DNA of 30,848 nucleotides from Alphaproteobacteria bacterium (GTDB lineage Bacteria; Pseudomonadota; Alphaproteobacteria; UBA8366; Aestuariispiraceae): positions 1 to 30,848 of the forward strand of contig SPJV01000017.1 of NCBI GenBank assembly GCA_006844765.1, written 5' to 3'. The translations under genes were made by a program, and so were the position numbers. Shown here piece by piece: positions 1 through 7,960 of this stretch (position 1 is the stretch's first letter; every line of letters begins with the position of its first letter). The notes under the pieces are model-generated. The model had not been told where the DNA came from and made no database searches. It saw only the letters and a list, made by a program, of their open reading frames with translations.

Positions 1-162
1 CCCAAAAGGAAGCGCGGGCCGGAGTTGCTCACTCCCGAAAGTAAGCCTATCAGGGTTTTGTGAAGGGGCAACCTAGAAACCGGACAAACTTTGCGATTAA
101 GAAATCTGTAAAGAAAACCCTAACTTTTTTCTCACGCCCAAAATGGAGCCTTTCAGAGCAAT

Positions 163-891
163 ATGGATTCCCTAACAATTTTGATGATAGGTGGCTGCGC
201 TGCCGGATTTGTTGCTGGGCTGACAGGCTTGGGTACAGCCATGGTGGCACTCAGCCTATGGCTATTCGCCGTCTCGCCGACCGAGGCCGTTCCTCTATCA
301 CTCTTGCTCTCGGTTACTGTCCATATCGTCACCCTCGCCTTAATCAGACATGGGATCCAATGGCCGCGGTTATGGCCCTTTTTGCTCGGCGGCCTGATCG
401 GGTTGCCGGCAGGCATTTATCTTCTGCCCTATCTGGATGCGCAGACAGCCAAGCTCTGCCTGGGTCTATTCTTGGTCAGCTATTGTCTCTATGGCCTTCT
501 TGTCCGCGACCCACCGCGCGTGACATGGGGCGGACGCCGGGCCGATGCTGGGATCGGCTCAATCGGTGGCTTTTTGGGCGGGCTTGCCGGTTTGGCCGGT
601 GGTGTGCCGACGGTTTGGACTGGGTTGCGCGGTTGGTCCAAGGACGAAAGCCGCGGCGTCTATCAGCCCTTCAACCTGGCAATCCTGGCAACAGCCGCGG
701 TGGGTCATGCCCTTGCGGGCCGCTATGAAGCCCTGGCGATAGAAACAATTTTGAAGGTCTTGGCGGTTGGTGTTTTAGGGGCGGGGCTCGGTTTCGTGAT
801 CTATCGCCGGACAAGCGACAAGGGCTTCAAGAAGTTGCTTTTGATCGTGCTTCTGATCGCCGGGGCAACGCATATCCTAAGCTTCGTCTAG
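163..891 (+). CDS. TauE/SafE family sulfite/anion exporter-like permease
   Basis: A 242-residue, very hydrophobic integral inner-membrane protein. It opens with a glycine-rich first helix (GCAAGFVAGLTGLG, about residues 10-23) and has a matching glycine-rich repeat in the middle (GGFLGGLAGLAGGVPTVW, about 129-146). This two-fold duplicated pattern is the hallmark of the TauE/SafE (DUF81) family. Seven or eight membrane helices are apparent. Family members export sulfite, sulfoacetate or other organic anions, but the substrate cannot be read from the sequence. The ATG at 163 has only a weak AGAG upstream, and no in-frame earlier start looks better. The gene stands alone, 119 bases before the nucleotide-sugar dehydrogenase on the same strand. 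Bases 1-162 contain no gene that I can support. Confidence 0.85.
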   Translation: MDSLTILMIGGCAAGFVAGLTGLGTAMVALSLWLFAVSPTEAVPLSLLLSVTVHIVTLALIRHGIQWPRLWPFLLGGLIGLPAGIYLLPYLDAQTAKLCLGLFLVSYCLYGLLVRDPPRVTWGGRRADAGIGSIGGFLGGLAGLAGGVPTVWTGLRGWSKDESRGVYQPFNLAILATAAVGHALAGRYEALAIETILKVLAVGVLGAGLGFVIYRRTSDKGFKKLLLIVLLIAGATHILSFV

Positions 892-934
892 TCCAAGCGA
901 TGCCAAGTGTGACGAAAACACCAGGGACGACGCG

Positions 935-963
935 TTGACAGCCTCGCGTCTCGCCGCTAGGCA
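935..963 (+). promoter_or_regulatory. Putative sigma-70 promoter for the nucleotide-sugar dehydrogenase
   Basis: A perfect -35 box TTGACA (935-940) is followed by a 17-base spacer and a weak -10 box TAGGCA (958-963). Transcription would begin near 970, giving a leader of about 40 bases that contains AAGGAG (994-999) before the ATG at 1011. The poor -10 keeps confidence low. Confidence 0.35.
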
Positions 964-1010
964 GACCCCTTCCCGCCGACACCCATTGGGATCAAGGAGA
1001 CCGACCCGCC

Positions 1011-2264
1011 ATGCCGCAAAACACCACCGTCGCTGTTATCGGTCTCGGCTATGTCGGATTGCCGCTCGCCGTTGCCCTGGCCCGCCATGTTGAGGTTCTG
1101 GGCTTCGACATTGATCGGACGCGCATTGATGAGCTGATTGCCGCCCATGATCGCACCGGCGAGCTGAGCGAAGGTGAGTTGCGGGACAGTCGTCTGGTAT
1201 ATCTGGCGGATGAGAGTTTTCTGGATGATGCGGATATCTTCATTGTAACCGTTCCGACGCCCGTCGGTCCGGATAACAAACCGGATCTGAAGGCCTTGCG
1301 TTCAGCTTCAGAAACCGTGGGGCGGCATATTCGTCTTGGTTCCGTGATCGTCTATGAATCCACGGTCTATCCCGGTGTCACTGAAGAGATTTGCGGCCCG
1401 ATCCTGGAGCGTGTCTCCAGCCTAATCCAAGGGCAGGACTTCTTCCTGGGGTATTCCCCGGAGCGGATCAATCCGGGCGACAAAGTGCATCGGGTTGATC
1501 GGATCGCCAAGGTCGTCGCCGGCACGAATGAGAAGACCGCCAATCTGCTCGCCAAGCTTTATGGCACCATGAATGGCGGCAATATTTTCATCGCAAAAGA
1601 TATCAAGACAGCCGAAGCATCGAAAGTGATCGAAAACGCCCAGCGCGATATCAACATCGCCTTCGTCAATGAGATTACAGAGATCTTCTCGCGCATGGAT
1701 ATTTCCGTCTATGACGTGTTGGAAGCTGCCGGAACGAAGTGGAACTTCCTGCCCTTCACGCCGGGACTCGTCGGTGGCCATTGCATTGGCGTCGACCCCT
1801 ATTACCTGGCCCACGCGGCAGAGGCGGTCGGGATCGAACCCCGCGTCATTCTCGCCGGGCGTCATACCAATGACGGCATGGCCGATGCTGTGGCAGAGCG
1901 GATTGATCAGGCGTTGACCGGTCCTTCACGCCTTCTGATGTTGGGATTGGCCTTTAAGGAAGACGTGCCGGACATCCGCAACACCAAGGTTGTCGATCTA
2001 ATAAAGGGGTTGGAGAAGCGCGGCCACACGGTCGAGACCTTCGACCCAATGGCTGACAAGCAAGAGGCCGAGGCGGAATATGGGTTGTCCCTGATCGACG
2101 CCCCGGGCACAGACTATGACGGCGTCGTCGGTGCTGTTCGTCATGCGCCTTTTGAGGAATTGTCACTTCGCGCAATGCTTAAGGAAGGTGGCAGCGTCTT
2201 CGACATCAAAGGATTGTGGCGTGCCCGGTCAATCCCGTCCTCGTTTCGCTACTGGACCCTCTAG
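1011..2264 (+). CDS. UDP-N-acetylhexosamine/nucleotide-sugar 6-dehydrogenase (WbpO/TviB type)
   Basis: A 417-residue enzyme of the UDP-glucose/GDP-mannose dehydrogenase family. It performs the NAD-dependent two-step oxidation of the C6 hydroxyl of a nucleotide sugar to a uronic acid for surface polysaccharide synthesis. The N-terminal Rossmann motif GLGYVG is at residues 11-16. The central ERINPGD stretch at 151-157 and the catalytic cysteine C258 in GGHCIGVDPYY are intact. The C-terminal UDP-binding domain contains the typical LGLAFKEDVPDIRNTK. The sequence resembles the TviB/WbpO branch (UDP-GlcNAc or UDP-GalNAc) more than UDP-glucose dehydrogenase, but the substrate is inferred. The start is supported by AAGGAG upstream. 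The stop codon lies inside a short tandem repeat that it shares with the convergent heparinase-like gene. No other polysaccharide genes are adjacent. Confidence 0.88.
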   Translation: MPQNTTVAVIGLGYVGLPLAVALARHVEVLGFDIDRTRIDELIAAHDRTGELSEGELRDSRLVYLADESFLDDADIFIVTVPTPVGPDNKPDLKALRSASETVGRHIRLGSVIVYESTVYPGVTEEICGPILERVSSLIQGQDFFLGYSPERINPGDKVHRVDRIAKVVAGTNEKTANLLAKLYGTMNGGNIFIAKDIKTAEASKVIENAQRDINIAFVNEITEIFSRMDISVYDVLEAAGTKWNFLPFTPGLVGGHCIGVDPYYLAHAAEAVGIEPRVILAGRHTNDGMADAVAERIDQALTGPSRLLMLGLAFKEDVPDIRNTKVVDLIKGLEKRGHTVETFDPMADKQEAEAEYGLSLIDAPGTDYDGVVGAVRHAPFEELSLRAMLKEGGSVFDIKGLWRARSIPSSFRYWTL

Positions 2265-2295
2265 CGCTTCGTCTAGCGTTTCGTCTCGCGCTGTA
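2260..2295. repeat. 12-bp tandem repeat (3 copies) spanning two convergent stop codons
   Basis: Three adjacent 12-base units start at 2260, 2272 and 2284: TCTAGCGCTTCG, TCTAGCGTTTCG and the degenerate TCTCGCGCTGTA. The first unit supplies the TAG stop (2262-2264) of the plus-strand dehydrogenase. The second supplies, on the other strand, the TAG stop (2273-2275) of the heparinase-like gene. The two genes are therefore separated by only 8 bases made of repeat. Confidence 0.6.
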
Positions 2296-3961
2296 ACGCC
2301 CATTTCACTGTCGCACCTTCAGGGCCGGTGACACCGGTCAGAATGATCTGCTGCGTCCGCTTCACTTCATCCGCCGCGATACTCTGGCCCGCGAAATAGA
2401 CACTATCCGACAGCGTCATATCCGCCCCCGCCGCCCGTAAGCGCCAGCCGGCCCCGCTCGGCGTGCGCAAAAGCGCTGCTGAATGGTTGGACAAAAGCGA
2501 CACCTGTATTTTGGGGTGAAGATGGAAGCGAATGGCGAAGGGCTTACCCTCCGCCCCTTCCAGGCTGTCTTCCCCACGCAGGTCATTACCGGCCAGATCG
2601 ACATAAAGCCGACGGCGGTAAAGCGTACCGAGATTGTCTCGATAGCCATCATGCTCCAAATCAAGCCAGACAGCTTCTTCGCTTTCATTCCGTGTCACGG
2701 TGGTCGCTGCGCGTCGGGCCCCAAATCGACCATCTGGACCGATCTCTGAGGCATTGGTATCGGCAAGAGCCAGGGTAGAATGAGCCGCCGTGGAGCGTTG
2801 CGCCGCCGCCCAGGGTCCCTCACCCTTCAGCGCCGCCCCGCAATTGACGATAAGTCGGTCCGGGCCCCAGCTTGCCTCGAAGGCAAAGGGCGCGGCATGC
2901 ATCCACCCATCGTAGCGCGCCGGCGCGGCAGCCCCGACATCGGCGAGGAGCAAAAGCTTCCCGGCAGAAATTCGCTCATAGCCACCATGCGGCAAGCGGC
3001 GCGGCGGTCTACCCCGCGCCTCGGAAAGGCTCAGAATGGTATCAATCACCTCCGCCTTGCCTTCAGAGGCTCCATTGAAATGTGCCAAACCGCCATCCGC
3101 ATGCCGGAAGAACCGCATCGCCGGCGCCATTCTGTCGATTGCCGATTGTATACAGGCTGGCAGGGGCTCCTGGACATCCCGGTAAAGGGTGCGCAAGGCG
3201 ATCATGTCCGCAAGACAATGGAACTGAACCGCAGGACTGCGACTGGCATGGGCACCATCGGCCAGAACAGCGTTGGACAGTTCCCGGGACAGAAGCGCCA
3301 CGGTCGGTTCCTGCCAACGTCTGAAGGGCTCAAAGACCAGGCTGGCAATCGCCAAGCCTATCAATCCGGTTGCCCGGCCAGGCCCCAGATCTTCCCGCCC
3401 TGCGACGCGGGTAAGATGCAGGATCTGCCCGCCCAGACTCTCCAGAAGACGCCCCGAAAAACCAGGTTCCGCACCATCGCAGAGATATCGGGAATGGGCG
3501 GCCCAGGCCCAGACTCGCCGGGCCGTGACATCGCCGCGCCACGCCAAAGCCCCTATCGGTGCCCGGCTCATGCCGCTCTGGCTTGTTATCCAATCATTGA
3601 CCAAGGCCCGTGCCTGACGCTTGGCAGGGGCATTATCAATGACCGCAACATCATCCAACCAATCGAAACAATGAAGGGCTGTCTGCCAGGCCGATCCGGC
3701 ATCGTGGCTGGTCGGGTGGTCCTTGCCCCAAGGTGACCCTTCCAGGCGATGTGTTTCGCCGCCGAACCCAAAGCTGCCCGACAGCAAGGCACGGCCGCGT
3801 TCTGCATCACCGGGAAAGGGGCGCGCAATTGCATGCCCAGGCGCTTGCAGAGATTGAGATTTCAGCAACAAGCCATAGGCGCCCAGGCCCCGCGCCACCG
3901 ATGCGGTGCCGTGGCGCAAGCTCGCCCACAGCGCATTCGGTGGGGCGTAGTCTGCATCCAT
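2273..3961 (-). CDS. Heparinase II/III family protein
   Basis: A 562-residue protein with the architecture of the alphaproteobacterial heparinase II/III-like family: an alpha-helical N-terminal half and a beta-rich C-terminal half. The C-terminal half contains GPDRLIVNCGAALKGEGPWA, followed by RSTAAHSTLALAD and later FHLHPKIQVSL, the conserved core of the Hepar_II_III domain. Characterised relatives are polysaccharide lyases, but the function of this chromosomal branch, commonly found next to rpe, is not established. No signal peptide is visible. The start is preceded by an AGGAG in the 11-base gap after rpe, so the two genes are almost certainly co-transcribed. An uncharacterised role in cell-envelope glycan metabolism is possible but unproven. 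Confidence 0.85.
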   Translation of the reverse strand: MDADYAPPNALWASLRHGTASVARGLGAYGLLLKSQSLQAPGHAIARPFPGDAERGRALLSGSFGFGGETHRLEGSPWGKDHPTSHDAGSAWQTALHCFDWLDDVAVIDNAPAKRQARALVNDWITSQSGMSRAPIGALAWRGDVTARRVWAWAAHSRYLCDGAEPGFSGRLLESLGGQILHLTRVAGREDLGPGRATGLIGLAIASLVFEPFRRWQEPTVALLSRELSNAVLADGAHASRSPAVQFHCLADMIALRTLYRDVQEPLPACIQSAIDRMAPAMRFFRHADGGLAHFNGASEGKAEVIDTILSLSEARGRPPRRLPHGGYERISAGKLLLLADVGAAAPARYDGWMHAAPFAFEASWGPDRLIVNCGAALKGEGPWAAAQRSTAAHSTLALADTNASEIGPDGRFGARRAATTVTRNESEEAVWLDLEHDGYRDNLGTLYRRRLYVDLAGNDLRGEDSLEGAEGKPFAIRFHLHPKIQVSLLSNHSAALLRTPSGAGWRLRAAGADMTLSDSVYFAGQSIAADEVKRTQQIILTGVTGPEGATVKWALQRETKR

Positions 3962-3972
3962 CAGGTAAGCTC

Positions 3973-4641
3973 CTAGGAGGAGGTACCGCGCAATCGCGCG
4001 ATATTGTCGGCGTAGTTATCCGGCCCGCCTTTAAAGGTGGCGGTCCCCGCGACCAGAACATCGGCGCCCGCAGCAATGGCTTTAGGCGCGGTTTCGAAAT
4101 TGATCCCGCCATCAACTTCCAGATCGATATCGCGTCCAGTCGCATCAATCATTTTGCGGAGGGTCGCAATCTTGTCGAGCTGACTTTCGATGAAGCTTTG
4201 TCCGCCAAAGCCCGGATTGACCGACATGACGAGGATCAGATCAACCAGATCCATGACAGGGTCAACAACGGACGCCGGGGTTGCGGGGTTCAGCACCACA
4301 CCGGCACGCTTTCCAAAGCCTTTGATCGACTGCAATGAGCGATGCAGATGCGGTCCGGCTTCTGGATGAACGGACAGGATATCCGCCCCAGCATCCGCAA
4401 ATCCCTCCAGATAGGGATCAGCAGGGGAAATCATCAGATGGACATCAAATACCTTGTCGCTATGGGCACGCAAGGCCTTCACCACATCCGGGCCGATGGT
4501 GATATTCGGCACGAAATGGCCATCCATCACATCGATATGAACAAAATCCGCCCCAGCCACATCAATCGCGCGGACTTCTTCCCCCAATCGGGCGAAATCG
4601 GCGGAGAGGATCGAGGGTGCTATGCGCGTCGGTTTCTGCAT
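3973..4641 (-). CDS. rpe: Ribulose-phosphate 3-epimerase
   Basis: A 222-residue TIM-barrel enzyme that interconverts D-ribulose 5-phosphate and D-xylulose 5-phosphate in the cytoplasmic pentose phosphate pathway (and the Calvin cycle where present). The sequence shows APSILSADF near the N terminus, the metal-binding HIDVMDGHFVPN at about residues 35-46, HLMI at about 70, MSVNPGFGGQ at about 139-148 and EVDGGI near 176. All catalytic aspartate and histidine positions of the family are present, and the length is standard. It is followed after 11 bases by the heparinase II/III-like gene and preceded after 58 bases by the hydrolase gene, all on the same strand. Confidence 0.96.
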   Translation of the reverse strand: MQKPTRIAPSILSADFARLGEEVRAIDVAGADFVHIDVMDGHFVPNITIGPDVVKALRAHSDKVFDVHLMISPADPYLEGFADAGADILSVHPEAGPHLHRSLQSIKGFGKRAGVVLNPATPASVVDPVMDLVDLILVMSVNPGFGGQSFIESQLDKIATLRKMIDATGRDIDLEVDGGINFETAPKAIAAGADVLVAGTATFKGGPDNYADNIARLRGTSS

Positions 4642-4699
4642 GGCGTCTAGGTAGTACCGGATTCGGGCACAAGCAAGGCAGCTTTCGCATCACCGGGCC

Positions 4700-5599
4700 T
4701 TAAGCGTGAAGAAACGCCGCCAGCGCCGCATAGCTTGGTTCCGGATTCTCTTCCACCAGATAATGCCCTGCCTCTACTGAATGCCCGCGAACATCATCCG
4801 CGCGCTCGCGCCAGGTTTGAAGTACATCATAGTTACGGCCCATCGGCCCCTTCGCCCCCCAGAGGACTAAGAGAGGACAGGTGATACGCCGGTCCAGATC
4901 CGCCCTGTCATGGTCCAGATCAATCGTCGCGCCGGCACGATAATCTTCGCAAGACCCATGGATAACGGCTGGCGTGAAACAATCGATATAGTCTTGCATC
5001 GCCGCCGGATCGAAGAACTGGGTTGATCCACCCAAACCGCCAAACTTGCTTTCCAGGAAGAATTTCGGGTCGGCGCCGATCAAGGTCTCCGGGTAGGGTG
5101 CCTTCTGGATAAAGAAGTACCAATGATAATAGGCCGTCGCGACCGCTTGATCTGCTGATTGATAGAGGGTCAGGGTCGGGATGATGTCCAGAACCGCTGC
5201 TTTCTGGATCACCTCCGGATGATCCAGGCACATGCGGTGGGTTACCCGCGCGCCCCGGTCGTGGCCGAAGACGGTGAAGGTCGAAAAGCCAAGCGATGCC
5301 AACACGGCAACTAAATCGGCAGCCATTTCGCGAAAACTATAGGGGCTGTGTGCGTCATCCGTCTCCGGCGTGGCGGACCGGCCATAGCCCCGCAAATCCG
5401 GGACAATAACCACATGCGTATCGGTGAAACGGTCGGCAATAGTATGCCACATCTCCCCGGTTTGCGGATAGCCGTGAATCAGCAGCAGGGCGGGCTTGCC
5501 ACCCGTGCTCCCATCCTCAGCCAAGCCCCCGATGCGACAGAAGACATCGACGCCGTTCGCCTCAATCATCCGGGTTTCAAATCCGGCCAAGAGTGTCAT
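4700..5599 (-). CDS. Alpha/beta hydrolase, haloacetate (fluoroacetate) dehalogenase-like
   Basis: A 299-residue alpha/beta hydrolase. The nucleophile elbow GHDRG gives Asp114, with Arg115 and Arg118 in the positions that hold the substrate carboxylate in fluoroacetate dehalogenase. His159-Trp160 (YYHWYFF) and Tyr220 (CEDYRAG) match the halide-binding trio of that enzyme. Asp138 and His279 complete the triad. HGYPQTGEMWH near residue 42 gives the oxyanion region. The family hydrolyses the carbon-halogen bond of haloacetates through an aspartyl ester. Close homologues without dehalogenase activity exist, so the activity is inferred. The start overlaps the stop of the upstream EamA exporter by 4 bases (ATGA), so the two are translationally coupled. 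Confidence 0.8.
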   Translation of the reverse strand: MTLLAGFETRMIEANGVDVFCRIGGLAEDGSTGGKPALLLIHGYPQTGEMWHTIADRFTDTHVVIVPDLRGYGRSATPETDDAHSPYSFREMAADLVAVLASLGFSTFTVFGHDRGARVTHRMCLDHPEVIQKAAVLDIIPTLTLYQSADQAVATAYYHWYFFIQKAPYPETLIGADPKFFLESKFGGLGGSTQFFDPAAMQDYIDCFTPAVIHGSCEDYRAGATIDLDHDRADLDRRITCPLLVLWGAKGPMGRNYDVLQTWRERADDVRGHSVEAGHYLVEENPEPSYAALAAFLHA

Positions 5600-6549
5600 T
5601 TTCGGCCTCCTCGGGTAGACAGATAGATACCGGGCAGCACCAGCGCGGCGCCAGCAATATGATACATTGCCAGCTCTTCCCCCAGCAGCAATGTTGCCAA
5701 GACTGCATTATACACCGGCGCCAGATATAGCACGACACTCGCCCGCCCGGCCCCAAGCGCATTTTGTACAAAGCCATAGAGCTGGTAAGCACCAAAGCCC
5801 GGAATGACCGCCAGGAAAGCAACGATGAGGGCCGATTGCAGGGAAATCGTTGGCAAGCCAGCAGTCATCCCTTCCCAGATCGTGAAGGGCAGCAGCACCA
5901 GAACCCCACCCATCGTTATCGCTGCGAAGCGCGTGGTTAGCCCCATCTCGCTGGGCCTATAGCGCAGTAGAACGGTATAAAGCGCCCAAGCAACCATTGC
6001 CGCGACGATCCATAGATCGCCGACGGTGAAATCAAGCTCACGGATAACCGCAATATCGCCGCGCGCGATGATGGTCAGAACCCCGACCAGCGATATAGCG
6101 ACACCGCATAGCTGAACCGAGCGTAAGGTTTCCCCATAGACAAGCCCTGCCAGCAGAATGATCAGCACCGGCGAAGCGGCATAGATCAAACCAATATTCG
6201 TCGCCGTCGTCGTATCGGCCGCGATATAGACAAAGGCGCCGCAAGCCCCCATGCCGAGGGCGCCTAACAGCAAAAGATCAGGCCATTCTTTCTTGATGGC
6301 GGAACGGCGTACCCAGAGCCTCGGGCCGGCGATGCAGAACATCAGCAGCATGGCAAAGAACCAACGCCAGAACGCAAGCGCAACCGGCGGAAACAGATCA
6401 GCTGTCGCGCGCGCTACAATCATATTGGAAATGAAAAACAGGGGCACAACGAACAGCACGATACCGGCCAGCCGCTTTTCCGGAATTCCGAATATTCTGG
6501 CTTCGTCGCCGGGTGCGTGATGATGGGATGAATGTGTTTGCTCAGACAT
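5596..6549 (-). CDS. EamA/DMT-family transporter
   Basis: A 317-residue membrane protein with about ten hydrophobic helices arranged as two EamA repeats. The first repeat runs from about residue 28 (LAGIVLFVVPLFFISN, then VALAFWRWFFAMLL). The second begins after about residue 178 and ends near 309. The N terminus is unusually histidine-rich (SSHHHAPG), which could bind metal or be incidental. DMT transporters usually export amino acids, metabolites or drugs; the substrate is unknown. The gene is coupled by a 4-base overlap to the haloacetate-dehalogenase-like hydrolase downstream, which suggests that transport and hydrolysis concern related compounds. It is divergent from the aminotransferase gene across a region of about 150 bases. 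Confidence 0.88.
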   Translation of the reverse strand: MSEQTHSSHHHAPGDEARIFGIPEKRLAGIVLFVVPLFFISNMIVARATADLFPPVALAFWRWFFAMLLMFCIAGPRLWVRRSAIKKEWPDLLLLGALGMGACGAFVYIAADTTTATNIGLIYAASPVLIILLAGLVYGETLRSVQLCGVAISLVGVLTIIARGDIAVIRELDFTVGDLWIVAAMVAWALYTVLLRYRPSEMGLTTRFAAITMGGVLVLLPFTIWEGMTAGLPTISLQSALIVAFLAVIPGFGAYQLYGFVQNALGAGRASVVLYLAPVYNAVLATLLLGEELAMYHIAGAALVLPGIYLSTRGGRK

Positions 6550-6702
6550 AGCCGGAACCTAGTCCGTGCTGGGTGACTTGGCCATCCTCCCGCCAGGAAC
6601 GAAATCAATGCCAACGCGGAAAGGACGGAACCCCAACAGGCGGTTTGACTGTCAGGGAAAAGGCGATACCTATACGCATCCGCGCAACATTCGAAACGAC
6701 AA

Positions 6703-7935
6703 TTGAAACGGATCGCCGATATGGTCACCGAAGCCAGCACCAACCTGCCCAATGCGCCAGTTCAACGAGGCCGCGAATTTCTCGTCACACCTGGCCCAAC
6801 GCCCGTCCCCGCACCTGTTCTGGCCGCGATGGGTCAGCAATCAGTCGATTTCTCCGGGCAGGATTTCATGGATCTGGCAGATTCGGTCTTCACGGATCTG
6901 GAGCCCGTCTTCAGGACAGAAGGCGAGGTCTTCATTTACGCCGCCAATGGCCATGGCGCCTGGGAAGCGGCGCTGGCGAATTGCCTCTCCCCCGGCGATA
7001 AGGTTCTGATCCCGGAGGTCGGGCAGTTCTCGGAAAGCTGGCGCGACATGGCTGCCGCCTTGGGTATTGGCAGCGAGACGATTCCAGCCGACTGGCGACA
7101 CGCCATTGATCCCAACCGTGTTGAAGAAGCGCTTCGTGCCGACAGCACACACAGCATCAAGGCTGTTCTGATCGTTCATGTCGATACAGCCGCCAGCATC
7201 GTCTCCGACATTGCTGCCATCCGGAAGGCCATTGATGCAGCAGGGCACCCGGCATTGCTGATGGTCGATACGATTGCTTCGCTTGGTACATGCGAATACC
7301 GGATGGACGACTGGGGCGTTGATGTGACCATTGCCGGCTCTCAAAAAGGCCTGATGATGGCGCCCGGCCTGAGTTTCACAGCAGCGAACGAAAAAGCCCT
7401 GACAGTTGCACGATCAAGCAAGATGCCGCGCCGCTACTGGGATTGGGAGGAACGAACAAGGGGGGAGCATTATCAACGCTTCTGCGGCACCGCCCCTGAG
7501 CAGATGATCTTCGGCATGCGGGTAGCGCTCGATCTGATTGCGGCTGAAGGCTTGGACGCGGCAGCGGCACGTCACCACCGCCTCGCCAATGCGGTCCGGG
7601 CCGCGATTGAGGTCTGGAGCGAGGGCGGCTTCGTCAGCTTCAATGCCCTTATCCCGGGACAGCGCAGCAATAGTGTCACCACAATCCTGGTCCCGGAAGA
7701 TTTCCATTCAAAACAAATCCGCGACCGGGCCCGCAATCATTTCGGTGTCGCCCTTGGCGCGGGTATCGGCGCGTTGCGGGGCAAGGCTTTCCGCATCGGC
7801 CATATGGGCGATATCAATGCGCCCCATATCCTGGGGGCACTGGGCGCGACCGAGGCAGCCTTGCGAAGCTTGGATATCCCGATCGGGGCCGGCGCGCTGG
7901 ATGCGGCCATCGCGGCCATTGCCGACGCGGTATAA
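6703..7935 (+). CDS. Class-V aminotransferase, serine/alanine-glyoxylate type
   Basis: A 410-residue fold-type I PLP enzyme. FLVTPGPTPVPAPVL near residue 26 and AGSQKGLMMAPGLSFTA, with Lys215 as the Schiff-base lysine, identify the serine-glyoxylate/alanine-glyoxylate aminotransferase group. VDTIASLGT (188-196) carries the PLP-binding aspartate. These enzymes transfer an amino group to glyoxylate, giving glycine. Whether the donor is serine, alanine, ureidoglycine or another amine is not readable. The longest frame starts at a TTG (6703). An ATG at 6721 (MVTEAS...) is a realistic alternative and neither has a clear ribosome-binding site. The gene converges on the GcvT/DmdA-like gene, with only 25 bases between the two stops. 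Confidence 0.87.
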   Translation: MKRIADMVTEASTNLPNAPVQRGREFLVTPGPTPVPAPVLAAMGQQSVDFSGQDFMDLADSVFTDLEPVFRTEGEVFIYAANGHGAWEAALANCLSPGDKVLIPEVGQFSESWRDMAAALGIGSETIPADWRHAIDPNRVEEALRADSTHSIKAVLIVHVDTAASIVSDIAAIRKAIDAAGHPALLMVDTIASLGTCEYRMDDWGVDVTIAGSQKGLMMAPGLSFTAANEKALTVARSSKMPRRYWDWEERTRGEHYQRFCGTAPEQMIFGMRVALDLIAAEGLDAAAARHHRLANAVRAAIEVWSEGGFVSFNALIPGQRSNSVTTILVPEDFHSKQIRDRARNHFGVALGAGIGALRGKAFRIGHMGDINAPHILGALGATEAALRSLDIPIGAGALDAAIAAIADAV

Positions 7936-7960
7936 GCCCCAACCGCTAGACAGCCTTCTC

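Noticed and set aside
52..122. 8-bp inverted repeat AGGGTTTT/AAAACCCT at the start of the window
   Set aside because: The arms are 55 bases apart with no internal pairing or T-tract; probably chance.
60..728. 222-codon frame overlapping the TauE/SafE gene in another frame
   Set aside because: Arginine/proline/serine-rich translation without membrane pattern; the overlapping frame encodes the real permease.
2780..3736. 318-codon plus-strand frame opposite the heparinase-like gene
   Set aside because: The minus-strand product is a clear family member; the plus frame shows no domain.
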